NCBI GenBank assembly: GCA_035491935.1
Contig: DATJJW010000193.1
Location: 1-23,089, forward strand
Source: DATJJW01 sp035491935
GTDB lineage: Bacteria; Pseudomonadota; Alphaproteobacteria; ATCC43930; CGMCC-115725
DNA: 23,089 nucleotides
Reading direction: 5' to 3'
Shown here: in pieces, positions 14,449 through 22,903 of the stretch
Position numbering within the stretch: position 1 is the first letter of the stretch
Layout of the letters: the number at the start of each line of letters is the position of its first letter
Program-made: the position numbers and the translations under genes
The notes under the pieces: model-generated
The model's database searches: none
Seen by the model: only the letters and a program-made list of their open reading frames with translations
Told to the model about the DNA's origin: nothing

Positions 14449-15561
14449 TTAGCCGAGCAACACCGACAATTCCTTGATCAAGGCTTGGCCCATCTCGGTG
14501 GTCGAGACCGGCGCCTTGTCTGGGGTACGGATATCGGCGGTGCGGATACCCTGCGCCAGCAGGGTCTCGACCGCCTTCTCGACCGCATTCGCCTCTTCCG
14601 CCATATCGAAGGAATAGCGCAGCATCATGGCGAAGCTCATGACGCAGGCAAGCGGGTTGGCGAGGCCCTTGCCGGCGATGTCGGGCGCCGAGCCGTGGAC
14701 CGGCTCGTAGAGCGCCAGACGGCGGCCCGAGCTGTCGGGGGCACCAAGCGAGGCCGAGGGCAGCATGCCGAGCGAGCCGGTCAGCATGGCCGCACAATCC
14801 GACAGCAGGTCGCCGAACAGATTGTCGGTGACGATGACATCGAACTGCTTGGGCGCGCGCACCAGCTGCATCGCACAATTATCGGCGTACATATGGCTGA
14901 GCTCGACGTCCTGGTACTCGCGATCATGGAGCGCCTGGACCACCTCGCGCCACAGCAGGCCCGATTCCATGACGTTGGCCTTCTCGACCGAGCAGAGCTT
15001 GTTGTTGCGCTTGCGCGCGAGCTCGAAGGAGACACGGGCGACGCGCTCGATCTCGCTGGTCGTGTAGACCTGGGTGTTGACGCCGCGACGTTGGCCGTCC
15101 GGCAGCGTCTCGATACCGCGCGGGCTGCCGAAATAGACGCCGCCGACCAGCTCGCGCACAATCATGATGTCGAGGCCGCTGACCAGCTCGGGCTTCAGGC
15201 TCGACGCCTCGACCAGCGGCGGGAAGACCTGGGCCGGGCGCAGATTGGCGAACAGCTCCATGTCCTTTCGCAGGCGCAGGAGCCCCGCCTCGGGACGCAG
15301 ATCGAAGGGCACCTTGTCCCATTTCGGGCCGCCGACCGCGCCGAACAGCACGGCATCGGCCGCCTTCGCCTTGGCCACCGTCGTATCCGAGACCGCGGCC
15401 CCTTCGGCATCATAGGCGGCACCGCCGACCAGCCCCTTCTCCATATCGAAGGTGACCTGACGCTTGGACGCCATCCAATCGGCGATCCGCATCACCTCGT
15501 CCATCACCTCCGGGCCGATACCATCGCCCGGCAGGACCAGGAGCTTCTTGTTCGCTGCCAT
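14449..15561 (-). CDS. leuB: 3-isopropylmalate dehydrogenase
   Basis: LeuB oxidises and decarboxylates (2R,3S)-3-isopropylmalate to 2-oxoisocaproate with NAD+, the third step of leucine synthesis, in the cytoplasm as a homodimer. The 370 residues are the normal length. Seen in sequence: LLVLPGDGIGPEVMDE at the N-terminus, GAVGGPKWD, the arginine-rich substrate region RLRKDMELFANLRPAQ, the metal-binding aspartates in TDNLFGDLLSD (Asp246, 251, 255; the last two coincide with Escherichia coli LeuB numbering) and the NAD-binding EPVHGSAPDIAGKGLANP. The start at 15561 has AAAGGAAG 9 bases upstream, and the gene begins 15 bp after leuD. A rho-independent terminator follows directly, making it the last gene of leuC-leuD-leuB. 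Confidence 0.98.
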   Translation of the reverse strand: MAANKKLLVLPGDGIGPEVMDEVMRIADWMASKRQVTFDMEKGLVGGAAYDAEGAAVSDTTVAKAKAADAVLFGAVGGPKWDKVPFDLRPEAGLLRLRKDMELFANLRPAQVFPPLVEASSLKPELVSGLDIMIVRELVGGVYFGSPRGIETLPDGQRRGVNTQVYTTSEIERVARVSFELARKRNNKLCSVEKANVMESGLLWREVVQALHDREYQDVELSHMYADNCAMQLVRAPKQFDVIVTDNLFGDLLSDCAAMLTGSLGMLPSASLGAPDSSGRRLALYEPVHGSAPDIAGKGLANPLACVMSFAMMLRYSFDMAEEANAVEKAVETLLAQGIRTADIRTPDKAPVSTTEMGQALIKELSVLLG

Positions 15562-15576
15562 ATGCTTTGACTTCCT

Positions 15577-16188
15577 TTAGCGCGCCTGGCCGAGGGCCCA
15601 GGGCTGGAGCTTCGATTCGAAATCTTCGATCGCGCTATTCTTCTGGAGGGTGAGGCCGATATCGTCGAGGCCGTTCAGCATGCAATGCTTGCGGAACGGG
15701 TCGATGTCGAAATGCACCTTCTCGCCGTCGGGACGGCTGATCGTCTGTTTTTCGAGGTCGATGGTGAAGACGGCATTGGCGCCGTTCTTCGCATCTTCCA
15801 TCAGCATCGCCACCGTCTCCTTGGGGAGCGTGATCGGCAGCACGCCGTTCTTGAAGCAGTTGTTGTAGAAGATGTCGGCGAAGCTTTCCGAGATGACGCA
15901 GCGGATGCCGAAATCGAGCAACGCCCAGGGCGCGTGCTCACGGCTCGAGCCGCAGCCGAAATTCTCACCCGCGACCAGCACCTTGGCCTGGGCATAGGCC
16001 GGCTGGTTGAGCACGAATTCCTTGATCTCGCTGCCATCGCGGCGGCGGCGCAGCTCGTCGAACAGACCGACGCCGAGGCCCTTGCGCTCGATGGTCTTGA
16101 GATACTGCTTGGGGATGATCTTGTCGGTGTCGACATTGATCATCGGCAGCGGTGCCGCCACGCCGGTAAGGGTGGTGAACTTGTCCAT
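15577..16188 (-). CDS. leuD: 3-isopropylmalate dehydratase small subunit
   Basis: LeuD is the small subunit of isopropylmalate isomerase. With LeuC it converts 2-isopropylmalate to 3-isopropylmalate. The 203 residues match the long bacterial LeuD form. Typical features are the N-terminal LTGVAAPLPMINVDTDKIIP, the swivel-domain substrate motif GENFGCGSSREHAPWAL and the segment SFADIFYNNCFKNGVLPI. The ATG at 16188 has AAGGA 7 bases upstream and follows the leuC stop by 15 bp, so LeuC and LeuD are translated from one message in near-equal amounts. Confidence 0.98.
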   Translation of the reverse strand: MDKFTTLTGVAAPLPMINVDTDKIIPKQYLKTIERKGLGVGLFDELRRRRDGSEIKEFVLNQPAYAQAKVLVAGENFGCGSSREHAPWALLDFGIRCVISESFADIFYNNCFKNGVLPITLPKETVAMLMEDAKNGANAVFTIDLEKQTISRPDGEKVHFDIDPFRKHCMLNGLDDIGLTLQKNSAIEDFESKLQPWALGQAR

Positions 16189-16203
16189 AGTGTCTTCCTT
16201 CCC

Positions 16204-17613
16204 TTAGGCCAGCGTACGCACGTCGGTCAGATGACCGGTCACAGCCGCGGCGACGGCCATGGCCGGGCTGACCAGATGGGTGCGGCCATCGCGGCCCTGG
16301 CGGCCCTCGAAATTGCGGTTCGAGGTGGAGGCGCAACGCTCGCCCGGCCCAAGCTTGTCCGGATTCATGGCCAGGCACATCGAGCAGCCGGGTTCACGCC
16401 ATTCGAATCCCGCTTCCAGGAAGATCTTGTCCAGACCTTCCTCTTCCGCCTGATGCTTGACCAGGCCCGAGCCCGGCACGACCAGCGCGTTCACGCCGGC
16501 GGCGACCTTGCGGCCCTTGGCGACGGCCGCGGCGGCGCGCAGATCCTCGATGCGGCCATTGGTGCAGGAGCCGATGAACACCTTCTGCACCGGGATCTCC
16601 GCCAGCTTGGTGCCCGGCGTCAGCCCCATGTACTCCAGCGCCCGGGTCATGGAGGCGCGGCGATTCTCGTCCGCCAGATCGGCCGGGTTCGGCACGATTC
16701 CGGTGATCGGCAGCACGTCCTCGGGGCTTGTGCCCCAGGTCACCTGCGGCACGATGTCGGCGGCATTGATATGCACCTCGTGGTCGTATTTGGCGCCCGG
16801 ATCGGTCTTGAGCGTCTTCCAGAACTGGACCGCCTGCTCGTAAGCGGCGCCCTTCGGCGCCATCGGCCGGCCCTTGATGTATTCGAAGGTCGTCTCGTCC
16901 GGCGCGATTAGGCCGGCGCGCGCGCCGCCCTCGATCGTCATGTTGCAGACCGTCATCCGGCCGGCCATGTCGAGGCCGCGGATGGCGGAGCCGGCATATT
17001 CGATGACGCAGCCGGTGCCGCCCGCCGTGCCGATGCGGCCGATGATGTGCAGCACGATATCCTTGGCAGTGACACCCGGGCCCAGATCGCCCTCGACATT
17101 GACCAGCATGTTCTTGGCCGGCAGCTGCAACAGGGTCTGGGTCGCCAGCACATGCTCGACCTCCGACGTGCCGATGCCGAAGGCCAGCGAACCGAAGGCG
17201 CCATGGGTTGCGGTGTGGCTGTCGCCGCAGACGATGGTCATGCCGGGGAGCGTGAAGCCTTGCTCGGGACCGACGATGTGGACGATGCCCTGGCGGATGT
17301 CGCTCATGCCCAGATAGAGCAGGCCCTGCTCCTTGGCATTCTTCTCCAGCGTCTCGACCTGCAGCTTCGATTCGGGATCTTCGATACCCTGGTCGCGGTC
17401 CTTGGTCGGCACGTTGTGGTCGACCATGGTGATCGTGGCTTCCGGACGGCGCACCTTGCGGCCGTTGACACGCAGGCCTTCGAAGGCCTGCGGGCTGGTC
17501 ACCTCGTGGACGATGTGGCGGTCGATATAGATCAGGCAGGTGCCATCGGCCTGGCGCTCGATGACATGGGCGTCCCAGATCTTGTCGAATAGCGTGCGGG
17601 GGGATGTGGTCAC
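16204..17613 (-). CDS. leuC: 3-isopropylmalate dehydratase large subunit
   Basis: LeuC is the [4Fe-4S] aconitase-family subunit of isopropylmalate isomerase. The frame is open for 46 codons upstream, but homology begins at TTSPRTLFDKIWDAHVI. The GTG at 17613 has AAGGA 8 bases upstream and gives 469 residues, the family norm. Iron-sulfur ligands are Cys350 (GSCTNG) and Cys410 and Cys413 (GCSMC), three residues on from the equivalent cysteines of Escherichia coli LeuC. IVCGDSHTATHGAFG and EGGARAGLIAPD are also conserved. It is first in the leuC-leuD-leuB order; leuA is not in the window. A predicted promoter lies at 17650-17677. I see no Leu-rich leader peptide attenuator between promoter and start. 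Confidence 0.98.
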   Translation of the reverse strand: MTTSPRTLFDKIWDAHVIERQADGTCLIYIDRHIVHEVTSPQAFEGLRVNGRKVRRPEATITMVDHNVPTKDRDQGIEDPESKLQVETLEKNAKEQGLLYLGMSDIRQGIVHIVGPEQGFTLPGMTIVCGDSHTATHGAFGSLAFGIGTSEVEHVLATQTLLQLPAKNMLVNVEGDLGPGVTAKDIVLHIIGRIGTAGGTGCVIEYAGSAIRGLDMAGRMTVCNMTIEGGARAGLIAPDETTFEYIKGRPMAPKGAAYEQAVQFWKTLKTDPGAKYDHEVHINAADIVPQVTWGTSPEDVLPITGIVPNPADLADENRRASMTRALEYMGLTPGTKLAEIPVQKVFIGSCTNGRIEDLRAAAAVAKGRKVAAGVNALVVPGSGLVKHQAEEEGLDKIFLEAGFEWREPGCSMCLAMNPDKLGPGERCASTSNRNFEGRQGRDGRTHLVSPAMAVAAAVTGHLTDVRTLA

Positions 17614-17649
17614 GACGATATTCCTTAGGTCCTGAACTAATTTTGCGAC

Positions 17650-17677
17650 AAAATACACCGCGTGGTGCCAATGCCAA
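17650..17677 (-). promoter_or_regulatory. Putative leuCDB promoter
   Basis: On the minus strand TTGGCA (17677-17672), a 16-base spacer and TATTTT (17655-17650) form a -35/-10 pair, leaving a leader of about 30 bases. A second TTGGCA abuts it upstream, so the motif is duplicated. The leader is too short for a classical leucine attenuator. Confidence 0.5.
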
Positions 17678-17744
17678 TGTTTTTTTGATTCGGCCGGCGC
17701 AACGCTCGGAAGCTCAGACCATCGCCAGGCGCATAGCCTCTCGC

Positions 17745-17774
17745 TTGACAATGGGAAGGGCTAGGACGCATATC
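17745..17774 (+). promoter_or_regulatory. Putative tRNA-Ala promoter
   Basis: A consensus TTGACA (17745-17750), an 18-base spacer and CATATC (17769-17774) precede the tRNA. Transcription would start near 17781, about 20 bases before the mature 5' end. Confidence 0.6.
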
Positions 17775-17799
17775 ACGAGCCGCGCGGCGATCAGCCCGT

Positions 17800-17875
17800 G
17801 GGGTCGTAGCTCAGTTGGTAGAGCGCGACGTTCGCAATGTCGAGGTCCGGGGTTCGATTCCCCGCGGCTCCACCA
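17800..17875 (+). tRNA. tRNA-Ala (anticodon CGC)
   Basis: A complete 76-base cloverleaf. The acceptor stem GGGGTCG/CGGCTCC includes the G3-U70 pair that marks alanine tRNAs. The D-arm contains AGCTCAGTTGGTAGAGC. The anticodon stem has loop TTCGCAA with anticodon CGC at 17833-17835, reading GCG. The T-arm GGGGTTCGATTCCCC is canonical, and CCA is encoded at 17873-17875. It lies between the divergent leuC operon and the response-regulator gene. Five Ts follow at about 17886. Confidence 0.97.
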
Positions 17876-18056
17876 ATCGCCCGCCCTTTTTCCTGCCGCG
17901 CAGATGCCATTATCGCATAGCCCGGCTGCGGTGTCGCCCGTAGCCGCGCGGCGGCGTGCCGCACTCACGGCACCGGCGCGATTAAGACATTATACATTTG
18001 ATTATCGTTGCATGGCCCGCGATGACCTTCGGCTATCCACGAGGGATAGATTTGGC

Positions 18057-18986
18057 ATGACCGCGCCTTCCTTCTTCAAATTCGGTTTGACCGGCGCCGA
18101 GCGCCAGACCGTTCTGATCGTCGACGACTCCCCTCTCATCATGGCCATGCTCACCGCCACGCTCGGCGATGACTGCACCATCCTCTCGGCGCGCAACGGC
18201 CAGGAGGCGATCGACCTGATCGCCGAGCGCGTGCCCGACCTGATATTGCTCGACATCGTCATGCCGCGCGTCAGCGGCTTCGAGGTCTGCCAGCGTCTCA
18301 AGGCCGATCCGCGCACCCAATCCACCCCGGTCATCTTCATCACCGGCCTCGATGCCAAGGAAGATGAGATGCGCGCGCTGGAGCTGGGCGCCATCGACTT
18401 CATCCCGAAGCCGGTCGATGTCCGCGTGCTGACCCTGCGCGTGCGCAACCATCTGGAACTGAAGCGCTACCGCGACTTCCTGGAGAACCTGTCGCTGGTC
18501 GACGGCCTGACCGGCATCGGCAACCGCCGCCGCTTCGACGAGACGCTGGCGCGCGAATGGGGCCGGGCCAAGCGGCTCGGCAAGCCGATGTCACTGATCC
18601 TGATCGACGTCGACCACTTCAAGAACTTCAACGACCTCTACGGCCACCAGCTCGGCGATGATTGCCTGCGCCAGGTCGCCCATGTGCTGTCCGGCACCTT
18701 GCACCGACCGAGCGATCTCATCGCCCGTTTCGGCGGCGAGGAATTCGCCGCCATCCTGCCCGACACCGATGCCGAAGGCACACGCTTCGTCGCCGAACGC
18801 ATGCTGGAGAACGTGGCCAAGCTGGGCATGCCGCATGCCGCATCCTCGGTGGCGCCCCACATCACGGTCAGCATCGGCTGCGCCGCATCGATTCCGGACG
18901 ACACCAATACGCCGGCTGGCCTGGTCAAGTTTGCGGATGAGTGCCTCTACGACGCCAAGCGCGCTGGCCGCAACCGCATCATCTGA
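18057..18986 (+). CDS. Response regulator with GGDEF domain (diguanylate cyclase)
   Basis: The 309-residue cytoplasmic protein has a receiver domain followed by a GGDEF domain, as in WspR-type and short PleD-type regulators. The receiver (about 17-135) has the acidic pair Asp23-Asp24, the phospho-acceptor Asp66 (LLDIVMP), Thr96 and Lys118 (IPKPVD). The GGDEF domain (about 145-309) begins with LVDGLTGIGNRRRF, binds metal through DVDHFKNFND and has the active-site signature GGEEF (226-230). It also has the inhibitory-site motif RPSD (217-220), so product feedback by cyclic di-GMP is expected. It should make cyclic di-GMP when phosphorylated. The ATG at 18057 is preferred, with GAGGG upstream; an earlier in-frame ATG at 18012 has no ribosome binding site. 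No histidine kinase is adjacent. Confidence 0.93.
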   Translation: MTAPSFFKFGLTGAERQTVLIVDDSPLIMAMLTATLGDDCTILSARNGQEAIDLIAERVPDLILLDIVMPRVSGFEVCQRLKADPRTQSTPVIFITGLDAKEDEMRALELGAIDFIPKPVDVRVLTLRVRNHLELKRYRDFLENLSLVDGLTGIGNRRRFDETLAREWGRAKRLGKPMSLILIDVDHFKNFNDLYGHQLGDDCLRQVAHVLSGTLHRPSDLIARFGGEEFAAILPDTDAEGTRFVAERMLENVAKLGMPHAASSVAPHITVSIGCAASIPDDTNTPAGLVKFADECLYDAKRAGRNRII

Positions 18987-19049
18987 TGCTTGCCGCGAGC
19001 GGATCCGGCTCCAAGAGCCTGTTTCAGGACAGGGTTTCGTTCTCCGCCG

Positions 19050-19078
19050 TTCCGTCGGTAGCGTCGAGTTGCTATGGT
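19050..19078 (+). promoter_or_regulatory. Weak putative promoter of the PurM-like gene
   Basis: TTCCGT (19050-19055), a 17-base spacer and TATGGT (19073-19078) would start transcription near 19085. This would exclude the in-frame ATG at 19074 as start. The -35 match is poor, so cotranscription with the GGDEF gene remains possible. Confidence 0.3.
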
Positions 19079-19112
19079 GCCGGCCAATTGCGACCCGGGA
19101 CTAAGCTGCCTC

Positions 19113-20228
19113 ATGACCGAATCCTCGACCGGCCAGATGGACTACGCCGCCAGCGGCGTCGACTATGAATGGCTCGATCTGTTCAAGCGCGAATGCCAGA
19201 AAGCCGCGCGCGGCACGGCTGACACGTTCCGCCAGCCTGCCCTCAAGGACGCAGGCGAGCGCGGCGAGAGCGCGCATCTGATCGAGACCGCCACCGGCTA
19301 CATCGCCCATGTCGAGGAAGGGCTGGGCACCAAGAACCTGGTCGCCGACGCGGTCTATGAGCAGACGGGCAAGAATTTCTATCGCGAGATCGGCATCGAC
19401 ATCGTCGCGACCATCGTCAACGACCTGGCGACCTGCGGTGCCCGGCCGGTCGCCGTCGCCATGCATGCCGCCGTCGCCAGCTCCGACTGGTTCAAGGACC
19501 AGGGAAAACGCGAGGCGCTGGCGAAGGGTTTTGCCGAAGGCTGCCGCCTGTCCGGCGCCATCTGGGGCGGTGGTGAGACAGCCGCGCTATCCGGCATCGT
19601 CAAGGAAGGTGCCGCCGTGCTGGGCGGCTCATCCTGGGGGCTGATCGAGCCCAAGGGCCGCCGCATCGCCAACAACCCGAAGCCCGGCGATGCCATCGTG
19701 CTGCTGGAAAGCTCCGGCATCCATGCCAACGGCATTACGCTCTGCCGCCGTATGGCCGAGCGCCTGCCCCAGGGCTATCTCACCGATATCGGCGACGGCC
19801 GGGGCTTCGGCGAGGCGATGCTGGCCGCGACCGTCATCTATGTGCCGTTCATCAATGCCTGCCAGGATGCCGGCATCGAGTTGAAATACGCCGTCAATAT
19901 GACCGGCCATGGCTGGCGCAAGCTGATGCGCCTGCCCGATTCGCTGGTCTATCGCATCGACGAGCCCGGCCCGCGCGGCCGCTTCTTCGACTTCATCCTG
20001 GAAACCGGGCTGATGTCGATCAACGAGGCCTATGGCACCTACAATATGGGCGCCGGCTTCGCGGTCTATGTATCGCCGGACTCGGTAGCCGCCACCATCG
20101 CCGCGGCCAAGGCCTGCGGCATCCAGGCCTGGGCAGGCGGCAGGATCCTCGACGATGCCGGCCGCAAAGGCGTGGAAATCTCCCCGCTGGGCATCCAGTT
20201 CGACGGCTCATCCCTCAATCTGCGCTAG
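19113..20228 (+). CDS. Divergent PurM-family protein (AIR synthase-related)
   Basis: The 371-residue protein is related to phosphoribosylformylglycinamidine cyclo-ligase, the purine enzyme that closes the imidazole ring of AIR with ATP. PurM landmarks are present: YAASGVDY near the start, an EGLGTKN loop (69-75) where canonical enzymes have DGVGTK, GIDIVATIVNDLATCGA (94-110), GGGETA (152-157), SGIHANG (201-207) and YNMGAGFAVYV in the C-terminal half. The Asp of the DGVGTK loop is replaced by Glu. The protein is about 20 residues longer than typical PurM, with an extra segment after YEWLDLFKREC. No purN lies downstream, unlike many purMN operons. It may be a second PurM-like enzyme or the working PurM of a divergent lineage. 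The start is uncertain (19113, or 19137, neither with a strong ribosome binding site). Confidence 0.8.
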   Translation: MTESSTGQMDYAASGVDYEWLDLFKRECQKAARGTADTFRQPALKDAGERGESAHLIETATGYIAHVEEGLGTKNLVADAVYEQTGKNFYREIGIDIVATIVNDLATCGARPVAVAMHAAVASSDWFKDQGKREALAKGFAEGCRLSGAIWGGGETAALSGIVKEGAAVLGGSSWGLIEPKGRRIANNPKPGDAIVLLESSGIHANGITLCRRMAERLPQGYLTDIGDGRGFGEAMLAATVIYVPFINACQDAGIELKYAVNMTGHGWRKLMRLPDSLVYRIDEPGPRGRFFDFILETGLMSINEAYGTYNMGAGFAVYVSPDSVAATIAAAKACGIQAWAGGRILDDAGRKGVEISPLGIQFDGSSLNLR

Positions 20229-20239
20229 GCCGAACCTGC

Positions 20240-20269
20240 GTTAGCCCCTGATTTCACGCCAGGGCTAAC
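20240..20269 (+). terminator. Terminator-like hairpin after the PurM-like gene
   Basis: GTTAGCCCCTG (20240-20250) pairs with CAGGGCTAAC (20260-20269) with one bulged C and a 9-base loop, 11 bases after the stop. No T-run follows, so it may end transcription with Rho or only protect the 3' end. Confidence 0.45.
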
Positions 20270-20677
20270 CGCTCCGTTAGAGCAGGAATCCAGGTGGCAC
20301 TACCTAAGGGCGGTGCCGCCGCCGTATGGCCTGGCAGATTTCCCCGGTAGTTCGCCATCAGCCGGCAATCAGCCGGCATGACCATCCCCTGCGCTGCCGC
20401 GGCAGCTATATGATCGCGGGTTGCCCCTCCCCTATTGCCCTCGCGAACATCCTCACGAAGCAATTTGATATATTTGTTTCGCGTCTTATTTATCGATCGA
20501 ATACAAAATATATACATAAAAATATTATAATAGTACTGAGAGCATGATCGGAATTATACTGTGTTCAGTTGATAATGTTCTTTTAATTTCTCAAATCTAT
20601 TCTAGGTCTCCTGACAACGAATACGTACAGTACGGCAAAAATGTTCGAGCTGTAGTTATTTTGGGAGGCCGGTCTAC
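20270..20677 (+). other. AT-rich gene-free region upstream of the chemoreceptor gene
   Basis: No credible gene is seen; the short frames on both strands lack ribosome binding sites and family-like sequence. From about 20455 the base composition turns sharply AT-rich compared with the surrounding genes. A consensus TATAAT lies at 20526-20531, with only a weak -35 (TACAAA, 20502-20507), followed by further AT-rich boxes up to 20620. The stretch ends in the strong ribosome binding site GGGAGG of the chemoreceptor gene. It probably serves as the promoter and regulatory region of that gene. Confidence 0.5.
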
Positions 20678-22759
20678 ATGCGCATTCGGGGTTTATTTGC
20701 ACTGGGCATGGGCAGCATCTGTCTGCTGACCAGCGCTCTCGTCGCCAATCAGGTGATCCAGGATTGGCGGGCTTATCAGGAGACTGCTGCCGGCGCCTCC
20801 GTCACCCGCGACTACGCCGCGGTCATGCGGACGTTCCAGAGCCTGGTGACCGAGCGCGCGCCCACGAACACGCTGGTGTCGAGCCCCGCCCCCTATGATT
20901 CCGACCGGCTCGACATCTTGAAGAAGGCGCGCGCCGGGGCGGACAAGGCGCTGGATGGGCTGCAGCGGCAACTGGACGACAGCATTGGCGACTACCGCGC
21001 CCAGAGCCTCGCCATCGTCGCCGGCGTGCAGAAGAACCTGGCCGCCGCGCGCCAGACGGTCGATGCGGTAAAGGACGCCGGCGATCCGCCGCAACAGATT
21101 GCGGCCGGACGCCAGGCGATGGCCCAGTTGCTGGCCGCACCGGCCGAGTTCGATACCATGCTGACCGCCATGCAGCGCAACATCGCGGATAGCGATCCGC
21201 GATCGGCCACGCTGGCCGATATCGCCCGTATCACCAACGATATCCGCGACAATGGCGGCAAGCTGGTCAACCGTCTGTCTCCCGCGCTGAACGGCAAGCG
21301 TCCCTTCAGTGCCGGCGAGGCGGCGGCCGAAGACAAGGGCCGCGGCGAGGTCGGCGACATGCTCGACAACATGGCGCTCAAAATCGACATGGTGTCGAAC
21401 AATGCGCCGCTGAAGCAGGCCTATGGCGTCTTCGAGGAACGCTTCCTCCAGGATGTGCTGAAGACGCTCGATGCCGAGATCGAGATCGCCCATCACGACG
21501 CCAAATTCACCACCACTTACGGGGAGTTCACCAAGGCCTTCGTGCCTGCGATCAGCACGATCTATGGCGTGCGCGACGCCGCACTGCACCTTGCCATCGA
21601 CCGTGCGACCGCGCGCATGGACCATGCCCGCTCCCAGCTCGTCATCGCCATCGGCCTGATGGTTCTGATCATCGGGCTGGTCACGGCGATCTCGATCTAC
21701 TTCCGCCGCCGGCTGGTCCTGCCGCTGGTCGAGCTGACGATGGTGATCATGCGTATCGCCGAAGGCGCACGCGATTTGGCCGTGCCCCATACCGGCCGTA
21801 AGGACGAGATCGGCGAGATCGCCGGGGCCTTGGGCGATCTGCTCGACAAGGCGCGCCATGCCGACCGGCTCGCCGCCGAGCGCGAGGTGGAAAACCTTGC
21901 CAAGCAGGCACGCGCCGAGAAGCTGGAACAACTGGCCGGCAGTTTCGAGGCGGCGGTCTCGCGGCTGACCGGATCGTTGAACGATGCGGCGCGGGGCATG
22001 AAGTCGACCGCCTCGACGATGTCGTCGACGGCGCAGCAGACGACGGCACAATCCTCCTCCGTCTCGGCCGCGTCCGAGGAGACCTCGCACAACGTCCAGA
22101 CGGTCGCGACCGCGACCGAGCAACTATCGCGGTCGATCGAGGAGATCGGCCAGCGGGTCGAGCAATCGACCGTGATCACCGCCCGCGCGGTCGAGGATGC
22201 GCGCCACACCGATGTCATTATCCGCACCCTATCCGATCGTGCGCAGAACATCGGCCAGGTGATCAGCCTGATCAGCGGCATCGCGCATCAGACCAACCTC
22301 CTGGCCCTGAATGCCACCATCGAGGCGGCGCGTGCCGGCGAGAGTGGCAAGGGCTTCGCGGTCGTGGCATCGGAAGTCAAGAATCTGGCCGGCCAGACCA
22401 ACAAGGCGACCGAGGACATCGCCACGCAGATCGGCGAGATCCAGAACGCGACCTCGGAAGCAGTGGGGGCGATTCGCGGTATCACGGCGACGGTCGACGA
22501 GATCAATGCGATCTCCGCCGCCATCGCCGCCGCGATCGAGGAACAGGGTGCGGCCACGCGGGAGATCGCGCGCAGCGTGGTCGAGGCGGCCCGCACCACC
22601 CAGGACGTCTCATCCAACATCGCCGGGGTGCGCGAGGCGGCGATGCAGACCGGGGCGGCCGCGACGACGGTGCTGGATGCCGCCGACCTGCTCGCCAACC
22701 AATCGACTCATCTCGGCGCCGAGGTCGAGGGCTTCGTCGCCGCGGTCAAGGCGGCTTAA
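20678..22759 (+). CDS. Methyl-accepting chemotaxis protein
   Basis: This is a 693-residue inner-membrane chemoreceptor starting at an ATG with GGGAGG 9 bases upstream. The first membrane segment is at about residues 5-27 (LFALGMGSICLLTSALVANQ). A periplasmic helical sensor region of about 290 residues has no recognised PAS or Cache motif and is rich in helix. The second membrane segment is at about 320-343 (LVIAIGLMVLIIGLVTAISIYF region), followed by a HAMP domain (LPLVELTMVIMRIAEG, then GRKDEIGEIAGALGDLL). The long coiled-coil signalling domain has the conserved hairpin tip IAHQTNLLALNATIEAARAG at about 534-553. There is no C-terminal CheR-docking pentapeptide. It would report to CheA/CheW; no other chemotaxis gene is adjacent. 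The ligand is unknown. Confidence 0.95.
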   Translation: MRIRGLFALGMGSICLLTSALVANQVIQDWRAYQETAAGASVTRDYAAVMRTFQSLVTERAPTNTLVSSPAPYDSDRLDILKKARAGADKALDGLQRQLDDSIGDYRAQSLAIVAGVQKNLAAARQTVDAVKDAGDPPQQIAAGRQAMAQLLAAPAEFDTMLTAMQRNIADSDPRSATLADIARITNDIRDNGGKLVNRLSPALNGKRPFSAGEAAAEDKGRGEVGDMLDNMALKIDMVSNNAPLKQAYGVFEERFLQDVLKTLDAEIEIAHHDAKFTTTYGEFTKAFVPAISTIYGVRDAALHLAIDRATARMDHARSQLVIAIGLMVLIIGLVTAISIYFRRRLVLPLVELTMVIMRIAEGARDLAVPHTGRKDEIGEIAGALGDLLDKARHADRLAAEREVENLAKQARAEKLEQLAGSFEAAVSRLTGSLNDAARGMKSTASTMSSTAQQTTAQSSSVSAASEETSHNVQTVATATEQLSRSIEEIGQRVEQSTVITARAVEDARHTDVIIRTLSDRAQNIGQVISLISGIAHQTNLLALNATIEAARAGESGKGFAVVASEVKNLAGQTNKATEDIATQIGEIQNATSEAVGAIRGITATVDEINAISAAIAAAIEEQGAATREIARSVVEAARTTQDVSSNIAGVREAAMQTGAAATTVLDAADLLANQSTHLGAEVEGFVAAVKAA

Positions 22760-22781
22760 AGGACTGAGGCAGGCCGAATTG

Positions 22782-22841
22782 CGTCGCTTCGCTCGCAATG
22801 ACGATGAAGAAAATCTCGTCATTGCGAGAAGCGAAGCGACG
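22782..22841. repeat. Interspersed palindromic repeat, CGTCATTGCGAG family
   Basis: The left arm (22782-22804), beginning CGTCGCTTCGCTCGCAATG, and the right arm (22816-22841), reading TCGTCATTGCGAG then AAGCGAAGCGACG, are inverted copies around an 11-base centre, with three extra bases in the right arm. The right arm continues with AAACAATCC. This is the widespread GTCATTGCGAG...GAAGCAATCC intergenic repeat type. It could also fold in the 3' end of the chemoreceptor transcript. Confidence 0.8.
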
Positions 22842-22875
22842 AAACAATCCAGTACCCTGAGAACTGGTGCTGGAG

Positions 22876-22900
22876 CATCGATCGTGAAATATGATCGATG
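22876..22900. repeat. Short inverted repeat
   Basis: CATCGATC (22876-22883) and GATCGATG (22893-22900) are perfect 8-bp arms around a 9-base AT-rich loop. It lies between the two larger palindromic elements and may be part of the same repeat block. Confidence 0.6.
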
Positions 22901-22903
22901 ATT

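Noticed and set aside
14036..14452. Plus-strand frame of 138 codons with an AAAGGAGGA upstream of part of it
   Set aside because: It runs through two terminator hairpins and the end of leuB and has no family-like sequence. The SD-like string is the complement of the anti-SD loop of the candidate RNA and is 13 or more bases from any start codon.
17614..17650. Leucine attenuator before leuC
   Set aside because: The leader is about 30 bases and has no Leu-codon run or terminator hairpin.
17800..17875. tRNA-Ala as an integration (att) site
   Set aside because: No integrase, direct repeat of the tRNA end or composition shift is seen beside it.
20254..20547. Short frames on both strands before the chemoreceptor
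   Set aside because: They have no ribosome binding sites, mixed composition and no protein-like pattern, and they overlap a hairpin and AT-rich regulatory DNA.
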